Positions 1 through 9,343 are shown, counted from the stretch's first letter. The stretch is 64,000 bases of DNA from an uncultured Clostridia bacterium (GCA_948562205.1 CAOYAN010000004.1:14903-78902); one strand, 5' to 3'. Notes: generated by a model not told the origin, from the letters alone. Translations and numbers: made by a program.

Positions 1-434
1 AGGGGGTATTAACATTACAACTTGTATGTCGGGCTCAGACAGTGTTAAGTGTATTTAAAGCACCTAAAAGAGCTGCAAACATTTATGAAAAAATGGTTTC
101 TTTTGTATGCTTTATAGCAAGAACTGATGCTATAAATATGGAAAATCATGATGATAAGTCATGGAAGTTTTCTACTAGGGCTTTTCACTCAGATGAGTTC
201 TACAATACTGTAGAAGAGATTATGAATACGTTAAATAGAGGATCTGATAAAATACAATATTTACTCGTAAAAATGGTAAATGAACTAACTAAAAAGCCAG
301 TTCTTGCATTTACTGTAGAAAAAGATGAGGATTTCAAATGCATTGAAGGTAATCTTATATCAAACTATATTGCAGATTTTAATTATCTTGGTGTAGAAGG
401 ATATATAGAGAAAATTAAAAATTTGAAGATTTAA
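1..434 (+). CDS. hypothetical protein, 5'-truncated by window edge
   Basis: The reading frame is open from base 3 with no stop, so the gene starts before the window. The GTG at 42 is an internal Val codon rather than a convincing start, because no ribosome binding site precedes it. The visible 144 residues are soluble and mixed alpha/beta-like, with no signal peptide or membrane segment. I recognise no family. It ends just before a hairpin terminator shared with the opposing gene. It contains one of the very few in-frame CGG Arg codons in the window (30-32), read as a normal triplet. Confidence 0.55.
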   Translation, partial: GVLTLQLVCRAQTVLSVFKAPKRAANIYEKMVSFVCFIARTDAINMENHDDKSWKFSTRAFHSDEFYNTVEEIMNTLNRGSDKIQYLLVKMVNELTKKPVLAFTVEKDEDFKCIEGNLISNYIADFNYLGVEGYIEKIKNLKI

Positions 435-441
435 AAATTGT

Positions 442-485
442 AAAAAGGGTAATTTCAAAATTAATTGGAATTACCCTTATATTTA
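442..485. terminator. bidirectional hairpin terminator
   Basis: Ten-base perfect arms at 445-454 and 469-478 (AAGGGTAATT / AATTACCCTT) lie between two convergent genes, with A-rich and T-rich flanks on either side. Confidence 0.75.
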
Positions 486-499
486 TTGCTAAACTTTTC

Positions 500-745
500 T
501 TACTTTTTCTTATTTTTATTTCTCCTTTTCGTTTTTATAATTATATAAACAATGAGTGTTATAATAAAAACAGTACCATATATGAAAATAATTAAATACA
601 AAAAATTAAGTATTGGTTCTGTTAACGTTTTTTCAAATATTGTTCTTATAACTAAAAGAAGAATTATAGAAAAACAGCAAAGAAAACCATCAGCAATTAA
701 AAAATTTTCTAAAAATGATTGAAAAGTAGATTTTTCTTTTTTCAT
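500..745 (-). CDS. small two-TM membrane protein, unknown
   Basis: 81 residues: a short polar N-terminus, two hydrophobic segments (about 20-35 and 48-70) and a highly basic Lys/Arg tail. The start is supported by a GGAGG ribosome binding site about 8 bases upstream on the minus strand. The basic tail suggests a cytoplasmic C-terminus (positive-inside rule). No recognisable family. It is monocistronic and convergent with the upstream partial gene. The 334 bases between its start and rny hold its own upstream region and the rny promoter; I see nothing else there. Confidence 0.6.
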   Translation of the reverse strand: MKKEKSTFQSFLENFLIADGFLCCFSIILLLVIRTIFEKTLTEPILNFLYLIIFIYGTVFIITLIVYIIIKTKRRNKNKKK

Positions 746-902
746 TATACATTTCCTCCATAAAAATTTTCTTGGATAAATATTTAAAATATGTTTTAAA
801 TTATATCATAATAACATTGATAAATCAACAAGTAAAGTGTTACTAAAATATACATAAAAAATATTAATCAAAAATTATTTTTTGTCATTTCTTGTAAAAT
901 AC

Positions 903-931
903 TTGATATATTATTGTTTTTAATGTATAAT
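903..931 (+). promoter_or_regulatory. probable rny promoter
   Basis: TTGATA (903-908), a 17-base spacer, then TATAAT (926-931). It lies about 150 bases upstream of the rny start, so the mRNA would carry a long AT-rich leader. Confidence 0.55.
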
Positions 932-1079
932 CTTAATGTGTATATAATATTAATTGCAAGAAGCAATTAATTTACATAACATGAAAATTATTATTCTAAC
1001 ATGATAATATAATAAAATCATTTGTTTATAAAATATAAATGTTGGACATTGAAAAAAGAATATTTAAGGAGGATAAGAT

Positions 1080-2627
1080 ATGGTAGGTATAGTAATTACT
1101 GCAGTAGTAGCATTTGCTATAGGTAGTGTTATTTTTTTCTTTGCCGGAATAAAGTATAGAAAAAAAATAGCAGAATCTACAGTAATGTCTGCTGAAAAAC
1201 AAGCTGAAAAAATACTAGAAGATAGTAAAATTGATGCTGAAAGAATTAAAAAAGATGCTATTTTACAAGCTAAAGATGAAATGTTAAAACAAAAAGATGA
1301 ATTTGAAAAGGAAGCAAAACAAAGAAAAAAAGAATTGCAAGATACTGAAAACAGAATAAATCAAAGACAAGATTTAGTAGACAAAAGAGCAGCTTTAATC
1401 GAAGAAAAAGAAAATAACATAATTAAGAAAAATGATGAGCTATCTAAAAAAGAAAAAGATCTTCAAAACGCTAAACAAAGAGAAATAGAAGAACTTAGTA
1501 AAATAGCAAAAATGACAGTAGAAGAAGCAAAAGATAATATGATGTCAAAATTAGAAGAAGATATGAAATCTGATATGGCAACATATATAAGAACTGAAAC
1601 AGAAAAAGCAAAGGAAGAAGTGGAGAAAAAAGCAAGGGAAGTGCTTGTTGGAGCAATTCAAAAATGTGCTACTGACCATACATCAGAAGCTACAGTTACA
1701 GTTGTTTCTCTTCCAAATGACGATTTAAAAGGTAGAATTATTGGAAGAGAGGGAAGAAATATCAAAACAATTGAAACTCTTACAGGAATTGACTTAATAA
1801 TAGATGATACACCAGATGTAATAGTACTTTCAAGTTTTGATCCAATAAGAAGAGAAGTAGCAAGAATAGCAATAGAGAGACTTATTGCTGATGGCAGAAT
1901 ACATCCAGGAAAAATTGAAGAGATGATTGAAAAAGCAAAAGTAGAAGTAGAAAATACTATAAAAGAAGAAGGAGAGAGAGCATTATATGAAACAGGTGTA
2001 ATGGATCTTCACCCTGATTTAGTAAAACTTTTAGGAAAACTAAAATATAGAACAAGTTATGGACAAAACGTACTTAACCATTCTATAGAAGTATCAAACC
2101 TTGCTGGAATTTTAGCAGTTGAACTAGGACTTGATCCAACGATTGCAAAAAGAGCAGGACTTTTACATGATATAGGAAAATCTTTTGATCATGATGTTGA
2201 AGGAACACATGTAAGTTTAGGTATAGATTTACTTAAAAAATATAAAGAAAAAGATGAAGTTATATGGGGAATGGAAGCACATCATGGAGATACTGAGCCT
2301 AAGACAATAGAGGCTATACTTGTTCAAGCTGCAGATATAATCTCTGCGTCAAGACCAGGTGCTAGAAAAGAGACTGTTAGTACATATATTAAAAGACTAC
2401 AAAAACTTGAAGAAATATGTGACTCTTATACTGGTGTTGAAAAATCATATGCAATACAAGCAGGTCGTGAGGTAAGAATAATAGTAAAACCTGATCAAGT
2501 AGATGATGATTCAATGATCATAATGGCTAGAAATGTTGCAAAACAAATTGAAGAAGAAATGATTTATCCAGGACAAATAAAAGTAAATGTTATTCGTGAG
2601 ACTAGAGCAACTGAACTTGCAAAATAG
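1080..2627 (+). CDS. rny: ribonuclease Y (endoribonuclease)
   Basis: Membrane-anchored endoribonuclease that starts mRNA decay in many Bacillota. Seen: one N-terminal TM helix (residues 3-24), a long Lys/Glu/Arg-rich coiled coil (about 25-190), a KH RNA-binding domain with the GRIIGREGRN loop (about 214-224), and an HD domain with the histidine near 333 and the HDIGK motif near 363 that binds the catalytic metal. At 515 residues it is normal family length. The start has an AGGAGG site (1068-1073). A perfect hairpin terminator follows directly, so it is probably transcribed alone. The known partner ymdB lies 4 kb downstream. Confidence 0.97.
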   Translation: MVGIVITAVVAFAIGSVIFFFAGIKYRKKIAESTVMSAEKQAEKILEDSKIDAERIKKDAILQAKDEMLKQKDEFEKEAKQRKKELQDTENRINQRQDLVDKRAALIEEKENNIIKKNDELSKKEKDLQNAKQREIEELSKIAKMTVEEAKDNMMSKLEEDMKSDMATYIRTETEKAKEEVEKKAREVLVGAIQKCATDHTSEATVTVVSLPNDDLKGRIIGREGRNIKTIETLTGIDLIIDDTPDVIVLSSFDPIRREVARIAIERLIADGRIHPGKIEEMIEKAKVEVENTIKEEGERALYETGVMDLHPDLVKLLGKLKYRTSYGQNVLNHSIEVSNLAGILAVELGLDPTIAKRAGLLHDIGKSFDHDVEGTHVSLGIDLLKKYKEKDEVIWGMEAHHGDTEPKTIEAILVQAADIISASRPGARKETVSTYIKRLQKLEEICDSYTGVEKSYAIQAGREVRIIVKPDQVDDDSMIIMARNVAKQIEEEMIYPGQIKVNVIRETRATELAK

Positions 2628-2628
2628 G

Positions 2629-2656
2629 TACTAGGGGAAACCCTAGTATTTTTTTA
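2629..2656 (+). terminator. rny terminator
   Basis: Eight-base perfect stem TACTAGGG/CCCTAGTA with a GAAA tetraloop, followed by a run of T; textbook intrinsic terminator two bases after the rny stop. Confidence 0.9.
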
Positions 2657-2785
2657 CCTATTTATATATAATGTATATTATTTGTGAAATACATATAAAT
2701 AAAAAACAAAAATAAATTCTCTTTAAATGGGATATATTGGTATTATTTGGAAAAAATTACTAATAATATTCTTAGGGTGATTAAA

Positions 2786-3721
2786 GTGAAGATAGGAATT
2801 CCAAAAGCACTATATTACTTCGAATATCCAGTTCTTTTTAAAAGCTTTTTTGAAGAACTTGGAATTGAAGTAGTATTAAGTGATGATACAGATAAAAATA
2901 TTGTTTTAAATGGCATTTTTAAGTCTATTGATGAGGAATGTTTAGCTAGTAAAATATTTCTAGGGCATATTGATAATTTAGTTTCTAGAATGGAGGACGA
3001 AAATATAGATTATATCTTTGTGCCAAGACTTTGTACATTTGAGGATAAAAAGACAATATGTGTTAAGTTTTATGCGTTATATGATATATGTAAAAATTTA
3101 TTTAATGCAAGATTTATTACTTTAAATATTGATTATGAAAAAGGAGAAAATATGCTAAAAGCTTTTATAAAGCTTGGAAAAGTATTAGGCGTACCAAGTT
3201 ATAAAAGTATTAGTGCATATATTAAATCTACAAAAAAGCAAAAAGATTATGATAAGTTAAAAATCATTAATCAGAAAAAGTTATTAAATAGTAGTAGAAA
3301 TTTAAAAATATTAATAGTTGCACACTCTTATGTGTATAATGACAAATATCTTTCATATACAATAAAAAATTATTTAAAAAAGTTAAATGTTGATATTTTT
3401 TACGCTGATATAAATAATAATATATTAAAAAAAGAAGAAAAATACAAAAATATCTCTACTTCTATATATTGGAAACAAAATATTGATCTTTTAAATGGTA
3501 TAGAGGAATATCTAAAAAATGTAGATGGAATTATATATCTATCTGTTTTTCCTTGTGGCACAGATTCTCTTGTAAATGAACTTACAATGAGAAAAATAAA
3601 AGATATACCTAGTATGAATATAGTACTTGATGAAGAAGATGGAAATGCTGGTATATATACAAGAATTGAAAGTTTTGTAGATATATTAGAAAGCAGAAAA
3701 AATGAGGTGGATGTAATATGA
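2786..3721 (+). CDS. acyl-CoA dehydratase activase-related protein (DUF2229)
   Basis: About 311 residues from a GTG start. The frame is open to a TTG at 2747, but the GTG at 2786 is preceded by a TTAGGGTG-like ribosome binding site and begins the conserved VKIGIPKALYYFEY segment, so I prefer it. The protein matches the DUF2229 component that accompanies 2-hydroxyacyl-CoA dehydratase activators: 'IPRL-C-F' around residue 85 and a second Cys-rich 'FPCGTDSLVNE' segment near the C-terminus. It overlaps the next gene by four bases (ATGA), implying translational coupling. In many relatives this module is fused to the other two in one giant protein. The exact substrate is unknown. Confidence 0.8.
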   Translation: MKIGIPKALYYFEYPVLFKSFFEELGIEVVLSDDTDKNIVLNGIFKSIDEECLASKIFLGHIDNLVSRMEDENIDYIFVPRLCTFEDKKTICVKFYALYDICKNLFNARFITLNIDYEKGENMLKAFIKLGKVLGVPSYKSISAYIKSTKKQKDYDKLKIINQKKLLNSSRNLKILIVAHSYVYNDKYLSYTIKNYLKKLNVDIFYADINNNILKKEEKYKNISTSIYWKQNIDLLNGIEEYLKNVDGIIYLSVFPCGTDSLVNELTMRKIKDIPSMNIVLDEEDGNAGIYTRIESFVDILESRKNEVDVI

Positions 3722-4821
3722 AAAAATATGTTGTAAGTTTTCCTCATATTGGTAATTATTATATTCCAATATATAACTTGCTTACAAAATTAATAGATAA
3801 GAATACTACTACAATTCTTATACCAGAAAAAATTAGTAAAAATACAATTGATATTGGAGCAAGAATAAGTCCTGAATTTATTTGCATTCCTTTTAAATAT
3901 AATATGGGAAATTATATTGATGCACTAGATAGAGGAGCAAATGTATTAATACAAGCAGGTGGTGGATGTAGATATGGATATTATGCTGAAATACAAGAGC
4001 AAATATTAAAAGATATGGGGTATGATTTTAAATATATTACACTGCAAGATCCAGGTGGTATTGATGTAGCTAGTGTGTATAAAAAGTTTAAGGATATTAA
4101 TCCGAAATTAAAATTTGCAAATTTCGTAAATTATTTTTTATTTGCAATGAAAATGATTAATATACTTGATAAGTTTGAGACATATATTCGTGAACATATT
4201 GTTTTTGAAAAAAATAAAGGTGAACTTGAAAGTTTGCATAATGATTTTTTAGAGGAATTAAAACATGTAAACTCATATAGAAAATTATATGAAATAAGAA
4301 ACAGATATTTTAGAATTTTAAAAAAAGTTAATTATAGGGAAGATGACAAAAAATATATAAAAATTGGAATAGTTGGAGAACTATATACTTCTATGGAACC
4401 TTTCTCAAGTCTTTTTCTTGAGAAGGAACTTGCAAATATGGGATGTTTTTCGAAAAGATATACAACAGTTACTTATCTTTTATTTGAAAAAGGTAAAGCT
4501 CAAAATAAACTTTTAAGGAGAGCAAAAGAATATGTAAGTTTTCCACTTGGAGCAGATGGTCTTGAAAGTGTTTCACATACTTTAGAGCTTATTGAAAATG
4601 GATACGATGGTATAATTCATATAAAGCCATTTGGATGTACACCAGAGATAAATGCAATGCCAATACTACAAAAAATAAGTAGGGATAAAAATATTCCAAT
4701 TATATATTTTACATTTGATTCTCAGACGAGTGAGACAGGTATTAAAACAAGACTTGAGGCTTTTTATGATATGCTAGTTATGAGAAAAGAAAATTATGAG
4801 GGAAGTGATATATATGAATAA
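3718..4821 (+). CDS. 2-hydroxyacyl-CoA dehydratase D-component-like protein
   Basis: 367 residues, middle gene of the coupled trio. It carries conserved elements of the 2-hydroxyglutaryl-CoA dehydratase subunit superfamily: 'ISPEFICIPFKYNMGNYI' near 50, a Gly-rich 'QAGGGCRYGYYAE' near 80-93 and 'IKPFGCTPEINAMP' near 305, with Cys residues placed to hold an iron-sulfur cluster. The family performs radical dehydration after one-electron activation by the partner ATPase. Clusters of this stand-alone type are common in Clostridia and their substrate is mostly unestablished, so I assign the family and not a reaction. Confidence 0.78.
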   Translation: MKKYVVSFPHIGNYYIPIYNLLTKLIDKNTTTILIPEKISKNTIDIGARISPEFICIPFKYNMGNYIDALDRGANVLIQAGGGCRYGYYAEIQEQILKDMGYDFKYITLQDPGGIDVASVYKKFKDINPKLKFANFVNYFLFAMKMINILDKFETYIREHIVFEKNKGELESLHNDFLEELKHVNSYRKLYEIRNRYFRILKKVNYREDDKKYIKIGIVGELYTSMEPFSSLFLEKELANMGCFSKRYTTVTYLLFEKGKAQNKLLRRAKEYVSFPLGADGLESVSHTLELIENGYDGIIHIKPFGCTPEINAMPILQKISRDKNIPIIYFTFDSQTSETGIKTRLEAFYDMLVMRKENYEGSDIYE

Positions 4822-5791
4822 ATACTATATCGGGATAGATATAGGTTCTATATCTACAAAAGCAGTAATTATGGATGAGGACAAAAACATAATTGTAAGT
4901 GAATATTTATGGACTGAGGGAAGTCCAATTGAAGCTACTAAAAAGATTATATCTAGCTTAAAGAAAAAACTAGATGAAAAAAATATTACTCCTAAAATAT
5001 ATGGAATTGGTACTACAGGATCTGCTAGAAATTTAGTAGGCAATGTAGTAGGTGCAAATATTATAAAAAATGAAATTACAGCTCATGCAATAGGCACACT
5101 TTCAAGATATAAAGATGTAAGAACAATCTTAGAGATTGGTGGTCAAGACTCAAAGATTATAATTATTAATAATGGTATAGTGGTAGATTATGCAATGAAT
5201 ACATTATGTGCAGCAGGTACAGGTGCATTTCTATCATCACAAGCTAAAAGGCTTGGAGTAAGAATAGAGGATATGGGGGATATTGCACTAAGTTCAAAAA
5301 ATCCATCTAAAATTGCAGCAAGGTGTACAGTTTTTGCTGAATCAGATCTAGTTCATAAAGCACAAATTGGGCATAAGAAGGAAGATTTGATATCTGGTCT
5401 TTGCGCAAGTGTAGTAAAAAACTACTTAAATAATTTATCAAGAGGTAAAAGAATAGAAGATAGAGTAGTATTTCAAGGTGGCGTAAGTAAAAATAAAGGA
5501 GTAGTAAAAGCTTTTGAAAAGGAGCTTAATACTAGAGTATATGTAGATGAAAATTCACATCTTATGGGAGCACTAGGAATTGCAATACTTTCAAAAAAAG
5601 CAAATAAGGAAGATAAGGAGTTAAATTTTGACTTTGATATAAAAGATATAGAGTTTAAAACACTTGGAGTAGAATGTAATGGATGTAGTAATAACTGTGA
5701 GATTGTATATGTTTATAAAAATGGAAAAGTTATAGATAAAATAGGTGGTAGATGTGAAAGATCAAATATGTTAGAAAGTAAAACAAGTTAA
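4814..5791 (+). CDS. acyl-CoA dehydratase activase (BadF/BcrA/HgdC family ATPase)
   Basis: ATP-driven one-electron donor for the adjacent dehydratase-like protein. Start ATG 4814 is chosen over 4796 because GAGGGA (4798-4803) is well spaced and the protein then begins directly with the ASKHA-fold phosphate loop, GIDIGSISTKAVIMD. Also visible: the second ATP motif 'EIGGQDSKII' near 110, 'LCAAGTGAFL' near 134 and a later 'CTVFAESD' Cys, which in homologues bridge one [4Fe-4S] cluster between two subunits. A C-terminal CxxC..C..C group (near 296-320) could bind a second cluster. It overlaps the upstream gene by 8 bases. Confidence 0.88.
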   Translation: MNKYYIGIDIGSISTKAVIMDEDKNIIVSEYLWTEGSPIEATKKIISSLKKKLDEKNITPKIYGIGTTGSARNLVGNVVGANIIKNEITAHAIGTLSRYKDVRTILEIGGQDSKIIIINNGIVVDYAMNTLCAAGTGAFLSSQAKRLGVRIEDMGDIALSSKNPSKIAARCTVFAESDLVHKAQIGHKKEDLISGLCASVVKNYLNNLSRGKRIEDRVVFQGGVSKNKGVVKAFEKELNTRVYVDENSHLMGALGIAILSKKANKEDKELNFDFDIKDIEFKTLGVECNGCSNNCEIVYVYKNGKVIDKIGGRCERSNMLESKTS

Positions 5792-5946
5792 TATATAATA
5801 TACATTATTTGTGAAATACACATTATCAAACTAAAAATAAAATTTTTTCTTAAAACAGATACTATTACAATAAATACATTTATCTGTACATTTATATTGC
5901 ATTTTACATAATGAAGTGATATAACATATTTGGAGGTAATAATTAT

Positions 5947-6588
5947 ATGCCAGGACTTTGTTATCATGCTTATTTTGCAACGCTTGTAAAAAACGAATTA
6001 GAATTTAAAAGAGAAGATTTAATTAACAAATTTTATCAAGGAAACTTTATTCCTGATATGTTTGATAAGGCTGGAAAAAATCGTACTCATATGTATATTC
6101 CTTATTCATATGGATTTGAAGTGCCAGATATTGATAAAATTTATAATATTTGTAAAGATCATTTAGACAATCCGATTGTGTTTGGAATTTATTCACATTT
6201 ATATCTTGATACTAGGTATATTAAAGAATATCTTGTATCAGCTTTTAAGTGGGATATGGAAAATGGAATTATTATAAATCCTAAAAATGGTAAATCATTT
6301 ACTAAAAATGAGTTTTTTGGAAGTAAGAATACAGGCCTATATCTTGCATATACATCTATTAATCCATTTCTTATAAAAGATTGTAATTTAGATATGAATA
6401 GTATCTCAGAAACTCTCGAAATGTCTGGTATAGACATATTTGATGTAGGAAGAAGAGAAAAAACATGGAAAGAAGAATTGAAATATTATCTTTCACAAGA
6501 TGTTAAATATACAGGAGATGTACTAGATTATAATGAACTGACTGAAAAAATAAAAATGTTTGCTAAAGATTTTGTAAATGGTAGATAA
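5947..6588 (+). CDS. zinc-dependent phospholipase C-like / HD-like protein
   Basis: 213 residues, no signal peptide, GGAGG site upstream. The spacing of likely metal ligands resembles the zinc-dependent PLC superfamily: an N-terminal MPxxxYHA, then 'GNFIPDMFDK' followed by His ('RTHMY'), then 'FGIYSHLYLDTRY' (His and Asp). In that family these residues build a trinuclear zinc site, but intracellular members mostly lack a known substrate. The rest is helical. This is motif recognition by eye; a general HD-like hydrolase is an alternative. It is monocistronic, with a hairpin terminator after it. Confidence 0.5.
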   Translation: MPGLCYHAYFATLVKNELEFKREDLINKFYQGNFIPDMFDKAGKNRTHMYIPYSYGFEVPDIDKIYNICKDHLDNPIVFGIYSHLYLDTRYIKEYLVSAFKWDMENGIIINPKNGKSFTKNEFFGSKNTGLYLAYTSINPFLIKDCNLDMNSISETLEMSGIDIFDVGRREKTWKEELKYYLSQDVKYTGDVLDYNELTEKIKMFAKDFVNGR

Positions 6589-6600
6589 ATTAGTGTATAA

Positions 6601-6640
6601 GATAGGTTTCACAAAATTGTGGAGCCTATCTTGATTTTAT
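6601..6640 (+). terminator. intrinsic terminator
   Basis: GATAGG...CACAA / TTGTG...CCTATC interrupted stem (6601-6630) followed by a T-rich tract. The tail overlaps the -35 of the next promoter. Confidence 0.6.
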
Positions 6641-6659
6641 TTTTAATTTGATGTATAAT
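6631..6659 (+). promoter_or_regulatory. promoter for ymdB
   Basis: TTGATT (6631-6636), 17-base spacer, TATAAT (6654-6659). Confidence 0.5.
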
Positions 6660-6731
6660 TTATACGTTGATAACTTAGAAAACTATAAATTTAGATTAGT
6701 ATAAATTTTAAAAGAGCAGGAGGAAGAATAG

Positions 6732-7517
6732 ATGAGAGTTTTAATCGTTGGAGATGTTGTAGGTAGGAATGGTCTTAAAAGATTAAAAAAAGAAATGAGC
6801 ATATTACTTAAAGAAGAAAAAATAGATTTTTGTATAGTAAATGGAGAAAATTCTGCTAGTGGTAGAGGTATTAGAGTAAAAGAATATAATGAAATATTAG
6901 ACTGTGGTGCTGATGCTATAACTATGGGCAACCATATATATTACAGAAAAGAAATGGCGGAAATGTATCATAAACTACCAAAACTTGTAATACCTGCAAA
7001 TGTTACTAATCTAAATGGTCATGGATATATTATAATAGAGAAAAATGGACTTAAATTTTGTGTTATTAATTTAATTGGTAAATTTGGTATGGGTGAAATG
7101 TTTGAGAAAAATACAACTAGTCCATTTGATAAAATAGGAGAAATACTAGAAGAAATAAAATCTAAAAAAATAGATTATATTTTTGTAGATTTTCATGCAG
7201 AGGCTACTGCAGAAAAAATCGCTATGGGATATTATTTGGAGGATAGTGTAAGTTGTGTATTTGGTACACATACTCATGTACAAACTGCAGATGAAAAAAT
7301 ATTTGATAGTGGTATGTCATATATAACTGATGTAGGAATGACAGGCCCTAAAAATAGTGTAATAGGTCTAAAAAAAGAAATAGCTCTTACAAGATTTATT
7401 AAAGGTGAATATGCAAGATATGAATGTAGCGATGAGGAAGCAATTTTTAATGCTATAATAATAGAATATGATGATACTACTAAAAAAGGGGTAAGTATAA
7501 AGAGAATAAATAAGTAA
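6732..7517 (+). CDS. ymdB: YmdB-family metallophosphoesterase (TIGR00282)
   Basis: 261 residues, full family length. Calcineurin-like metal ligands are in order: GDVVGRNG (Asp 8), NGENSASG (about 37-44), MGNHIYY (about 66-72), DFHAEAT (about 156-162) and FGTHTHVQTAD (about 177-187). In Bacillus subtilis YmdB is a cyclic nucleotide phosphodiesterase that binds RNase Y and affects biofilm/motility choice. rny is 4 kb upstream, a loosened form of the usual rny-ymdB neighbourhood. An AGGAGG site supports the start. Confidence 0.92.
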   Translation: MRVLIVGDVVGRNGLKRLKKEMSILLKEEKIDFCIVNGENSASGRGIRVKEYNEILDCGADAITMGNHIYYRKEMAEMYHKLPKLVIPANVTNLNGHGYIIIEKNGLKFCVINLIGKFGMGEMFEKNTTSPFDKIGEILEEIKSKKIDYIFVDFHAEATAEKIAMGYYLEDSVSCVFGTHTHVQTADEKIFDSGMSYITDVGMTGPKNSVIGLKKEIALTRFIKGEYARYECSDEEAIFNAIIIEYDDTTKKGVSIKRINK

Positions 7518-7558
7518 CAAAAATGTCTTTTATTAATATTATATACCAGGTGATATTA

Positions 7559-8077
7559 ATGAGGACATTTTTTGAGCTTTATGAGGATGCAAAAAATATA
7601 TGTAGAAAAGATCCAGCAGCAACAAATGTTTTATCCGTAATTTTATTATATCCAGGATTTCATGTTTTAATCTTTCATAAAATAGCACATTTTCTATACA
7701 AAATACATTTATTTTTCATAGCAAGAATGATTTCACAGTTTGCAAGGTTTATTACTGGTATTGAGATACATCCAGGTGCCAAAATAGGTAGAAGACTTTT
7801 TATAGATCATGGTATGGGTATTGTAATAGGAGAGACAGCTATAATAGGAGATGATTGTACTATATATCATCAAGTAACTCTTGGCGGGACTGGTAAAGAA
7901 AAAAAGAAAAGACATCCTACAATAAAAAATAATGTAATGATAGGTTGTGGAAGTAGAGTTTTAGGAAATATAACAATAGGCAACAATGTTAAAATTGGTG
8001 CAAATGCTGTTGTTTTAAAAAATGTAGAAAGTGATACTACTGTAGTTGGAATACCAGCATATATAGTAAAATCTTAA
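7559..8077 (+). CDS. cysE: serine O-acetyltransferase
   Basis: Acetylates L-serine with acetyl-CoA, the first committed step to cysteine. The frame opens at 7523, but AGGTGA (7548-7553) and the conserved N-terminus favour ATG 7559, giving 172 residues, the short form typical of Bacillota. The C-terminal half is a left-handed beta-helix of hexapeptide repeats with 'IHPGAKIGRRLFIDHG' (catalytic His) and 'HQVTLGGTGKE' (CoA/serine site). It directly follows ymdB and may be co-transcribed with it. No T-box or S-box leader is visible. Confidence 0.93.
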   Translation: MRTFFELYEDAKNICRKDPAATNVLSVILLYPGFHVLIFHKIAHFLYKIHLFFIARMISQFARFITGIEIHPGAKIGRRLFIDHGMGIVIGETAIIGDDCTIYHQVTLGGTGKEKKKRHPTIKNNVMIGCGSRVLGNITIGNNVKIGANAVVLKNVESDTTVVGIPAYIVKS

Positions 8078-8078
8078 A

Positions 8079-8107
8079 TTGACATAAATTATAAACTATG
8101 ATATACT
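8079..8107 (+). promoter_or_regulatory. promoter of the Cys-rich/amidotransferase operon
   Basis: TTGACA (8079-8084), 17-base spacer, TATACT (8102-8107), directly after the cysE stop and 50 bases before the next start. Confidence 0.7.
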
Positions 8108-8156
8108 ATACAAAACTTTTTTATACTCAATAATAATTTATGAGGAGGATATTAAA

Positions 8157-8642
8157 ATGAAACTTGGTGAAAGACTGCGGAAAACATTATTAGATCAATC
8201 GACTAAAACTGCTTTTGAGAGAGTTGAGCCTTATCTTATGGAACTTGTAAATAGCTTAGAAAAAGGCTGTACATTAAAGTTACATAAATTTACATTGGAA
8301 GAAAGAAAAGATTTGATTAAGTTACTTGAGGCAGAAGATATACAAGCAATAGGTGAAGTTTCTTATACTGAAAATCTTTTTTATAATAAATTAGATCTAA
8401 AATATATGAATCAAGAATATTTTTTAATTTGGGATGATACTGCTATTAAAAAATCTGAATGTAGTATTCCATATCCTTGTGATAGTTGTACAACTCCATT
8501 ATGTCAAGATGGCTATTATTGTAATGAGATCAATGATTGGTGTAAAAATGATGGAAAGACAATAGGAGTGTCTTATGATGTAACTAAAGAAATTTGTATA
8601 GAAAAATGCGAACTTGGTTATAAGGTAAGTGTTACAAAATGA
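8157..8642 (+). CDS. Cys-rich hypothetical protein, paralogue of 9344-9787
   Basis: 161 residues with no recognised family. The N-terminal half is helix-rich and then reads 'GCTLKLHKF...LLEAEDIQAIGEV'. The C-terminal half holds a Cys cluster, PCDSCTTPLC followed by two further Cys (C-x2-C-x4-C-x6-C-x6-C), which could bind zinc or an Fe-S cluster. The gene two downstream has the same plan, including 'GCILNFYNI' and PCDICTYIEC, so the two are paralogues flanking an amidotransferase. AGGAGG supports the start; the stop overlaps the next start (ATGA). In-frame CGG at 8178-8180 is read as a normal triplet. Confidence 0.7.
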   Translation: MKLGERLRKTLLDQSTKTAFERVEPYLMELVNSLEKGCTLKLHKFTLEERKDLIKLLEAEDIQAIGEVSYTENLFYNKLDLKYMNQEYFLIWDDTAIKKSECSIPYPCDSCTTPLCQDGYYCNEINDWCKNDGKTIGVSYDVTKEICIEKCELGYKVSVTK

Positions 8643-9322
8643 TTACAAGAAAACCTATTATTGGTATTGTATCTAAACATGAAACTTATATAGATAAAGC
8701 ATTGATAAGTGATGATGTAAAACAAGCTATATTTGATAATGGTGGTACTGCTATTGGTATCCTTTCTACTAATTTTAAACATGAGTTTGTAGGAGATAAT
8801 TTCAAAGATAATTTGTCAGCAGCAGAAAAAGAAAATTTATTTACTCAAGTAAAAATATGTGATGGAATAATACTTCAAGGCGGGATTGAAACTGAAATCT
8901 ATGAAATAATTATTGCAAAATACTGCTATGATAATGATATTCCAATACTTGGAATATGTGCAGGCCAAAATAACATTGCAAGAGCACTTGGTGGAACTAC
9001 ATTAAAAATATGTAACCCTGAAAAACATGATAAATCATTTTATAAGTATGCTCATAATATTACAATAGATAAAAGTTCGAAATTTTATAGTATAGTTAAT
9101 ACCACTGAGATGATGGTAAATTCTATACATAAAAGAACAATTAAAGATTGCCCAATGCTTGATAAAGTAGCTTTTTGTGAAGATGGATACCCAGATGTTA
9201 TTGAAGCAAAAGACAAAAAATTCTATATAGGTGTTAGATTTCATCCTGAAAGCTTGTACTTAAAAGATGAAAATATGAATAATATCTTTAAAGAATTTAT
9301 TAGAACTTGCAAACCATGCTAA
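8639..9322 (+). CDS. gamma-glutamyl-gamma-aminobutyrate hydrolase-like class-I amidotransferase (peptidase C26)
   Basis: 227 residues of the GATase1/PuuD fold: 'GIILQGGIE' near 82, nucleophile elbow GICAGQNN (Cys near 105), and 'RFHPES' near 200 carrying the catalytic His and Glu. C26 enzymes cleave gamma-glutamyl amide bonds, for example gamma-glutamyl-GABA in putrescine breakdown. No other polyamine genes are here; instead it is overlapped by and sandwiched between two paralogous Cys-rich proteins, so its true substrate is open. Confidence 0.8.
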   Translation: MITRKPIIGIVSKHETYIDKALISDDVKQAIFDNGGTAIGILSTNFKHEFVGDNFKDNLSAAEKENLFTQVKICDGIILQGGIETEIYEIIIAKYCYDNDIPILGICAGQNNIARALGGTTLKICNPEKHDKSFYKYAHNITIDKSSKFYSIVNTTEMMVNSIHKRTIKDCPMLDKVAFCEDGYPDVIEAKDKKFYIGVRFHPESLYLKDENMNNIFKEFIRTCKPC

Positions 9323-9343
9323 ATATATAAGGAGAATTTTTAA

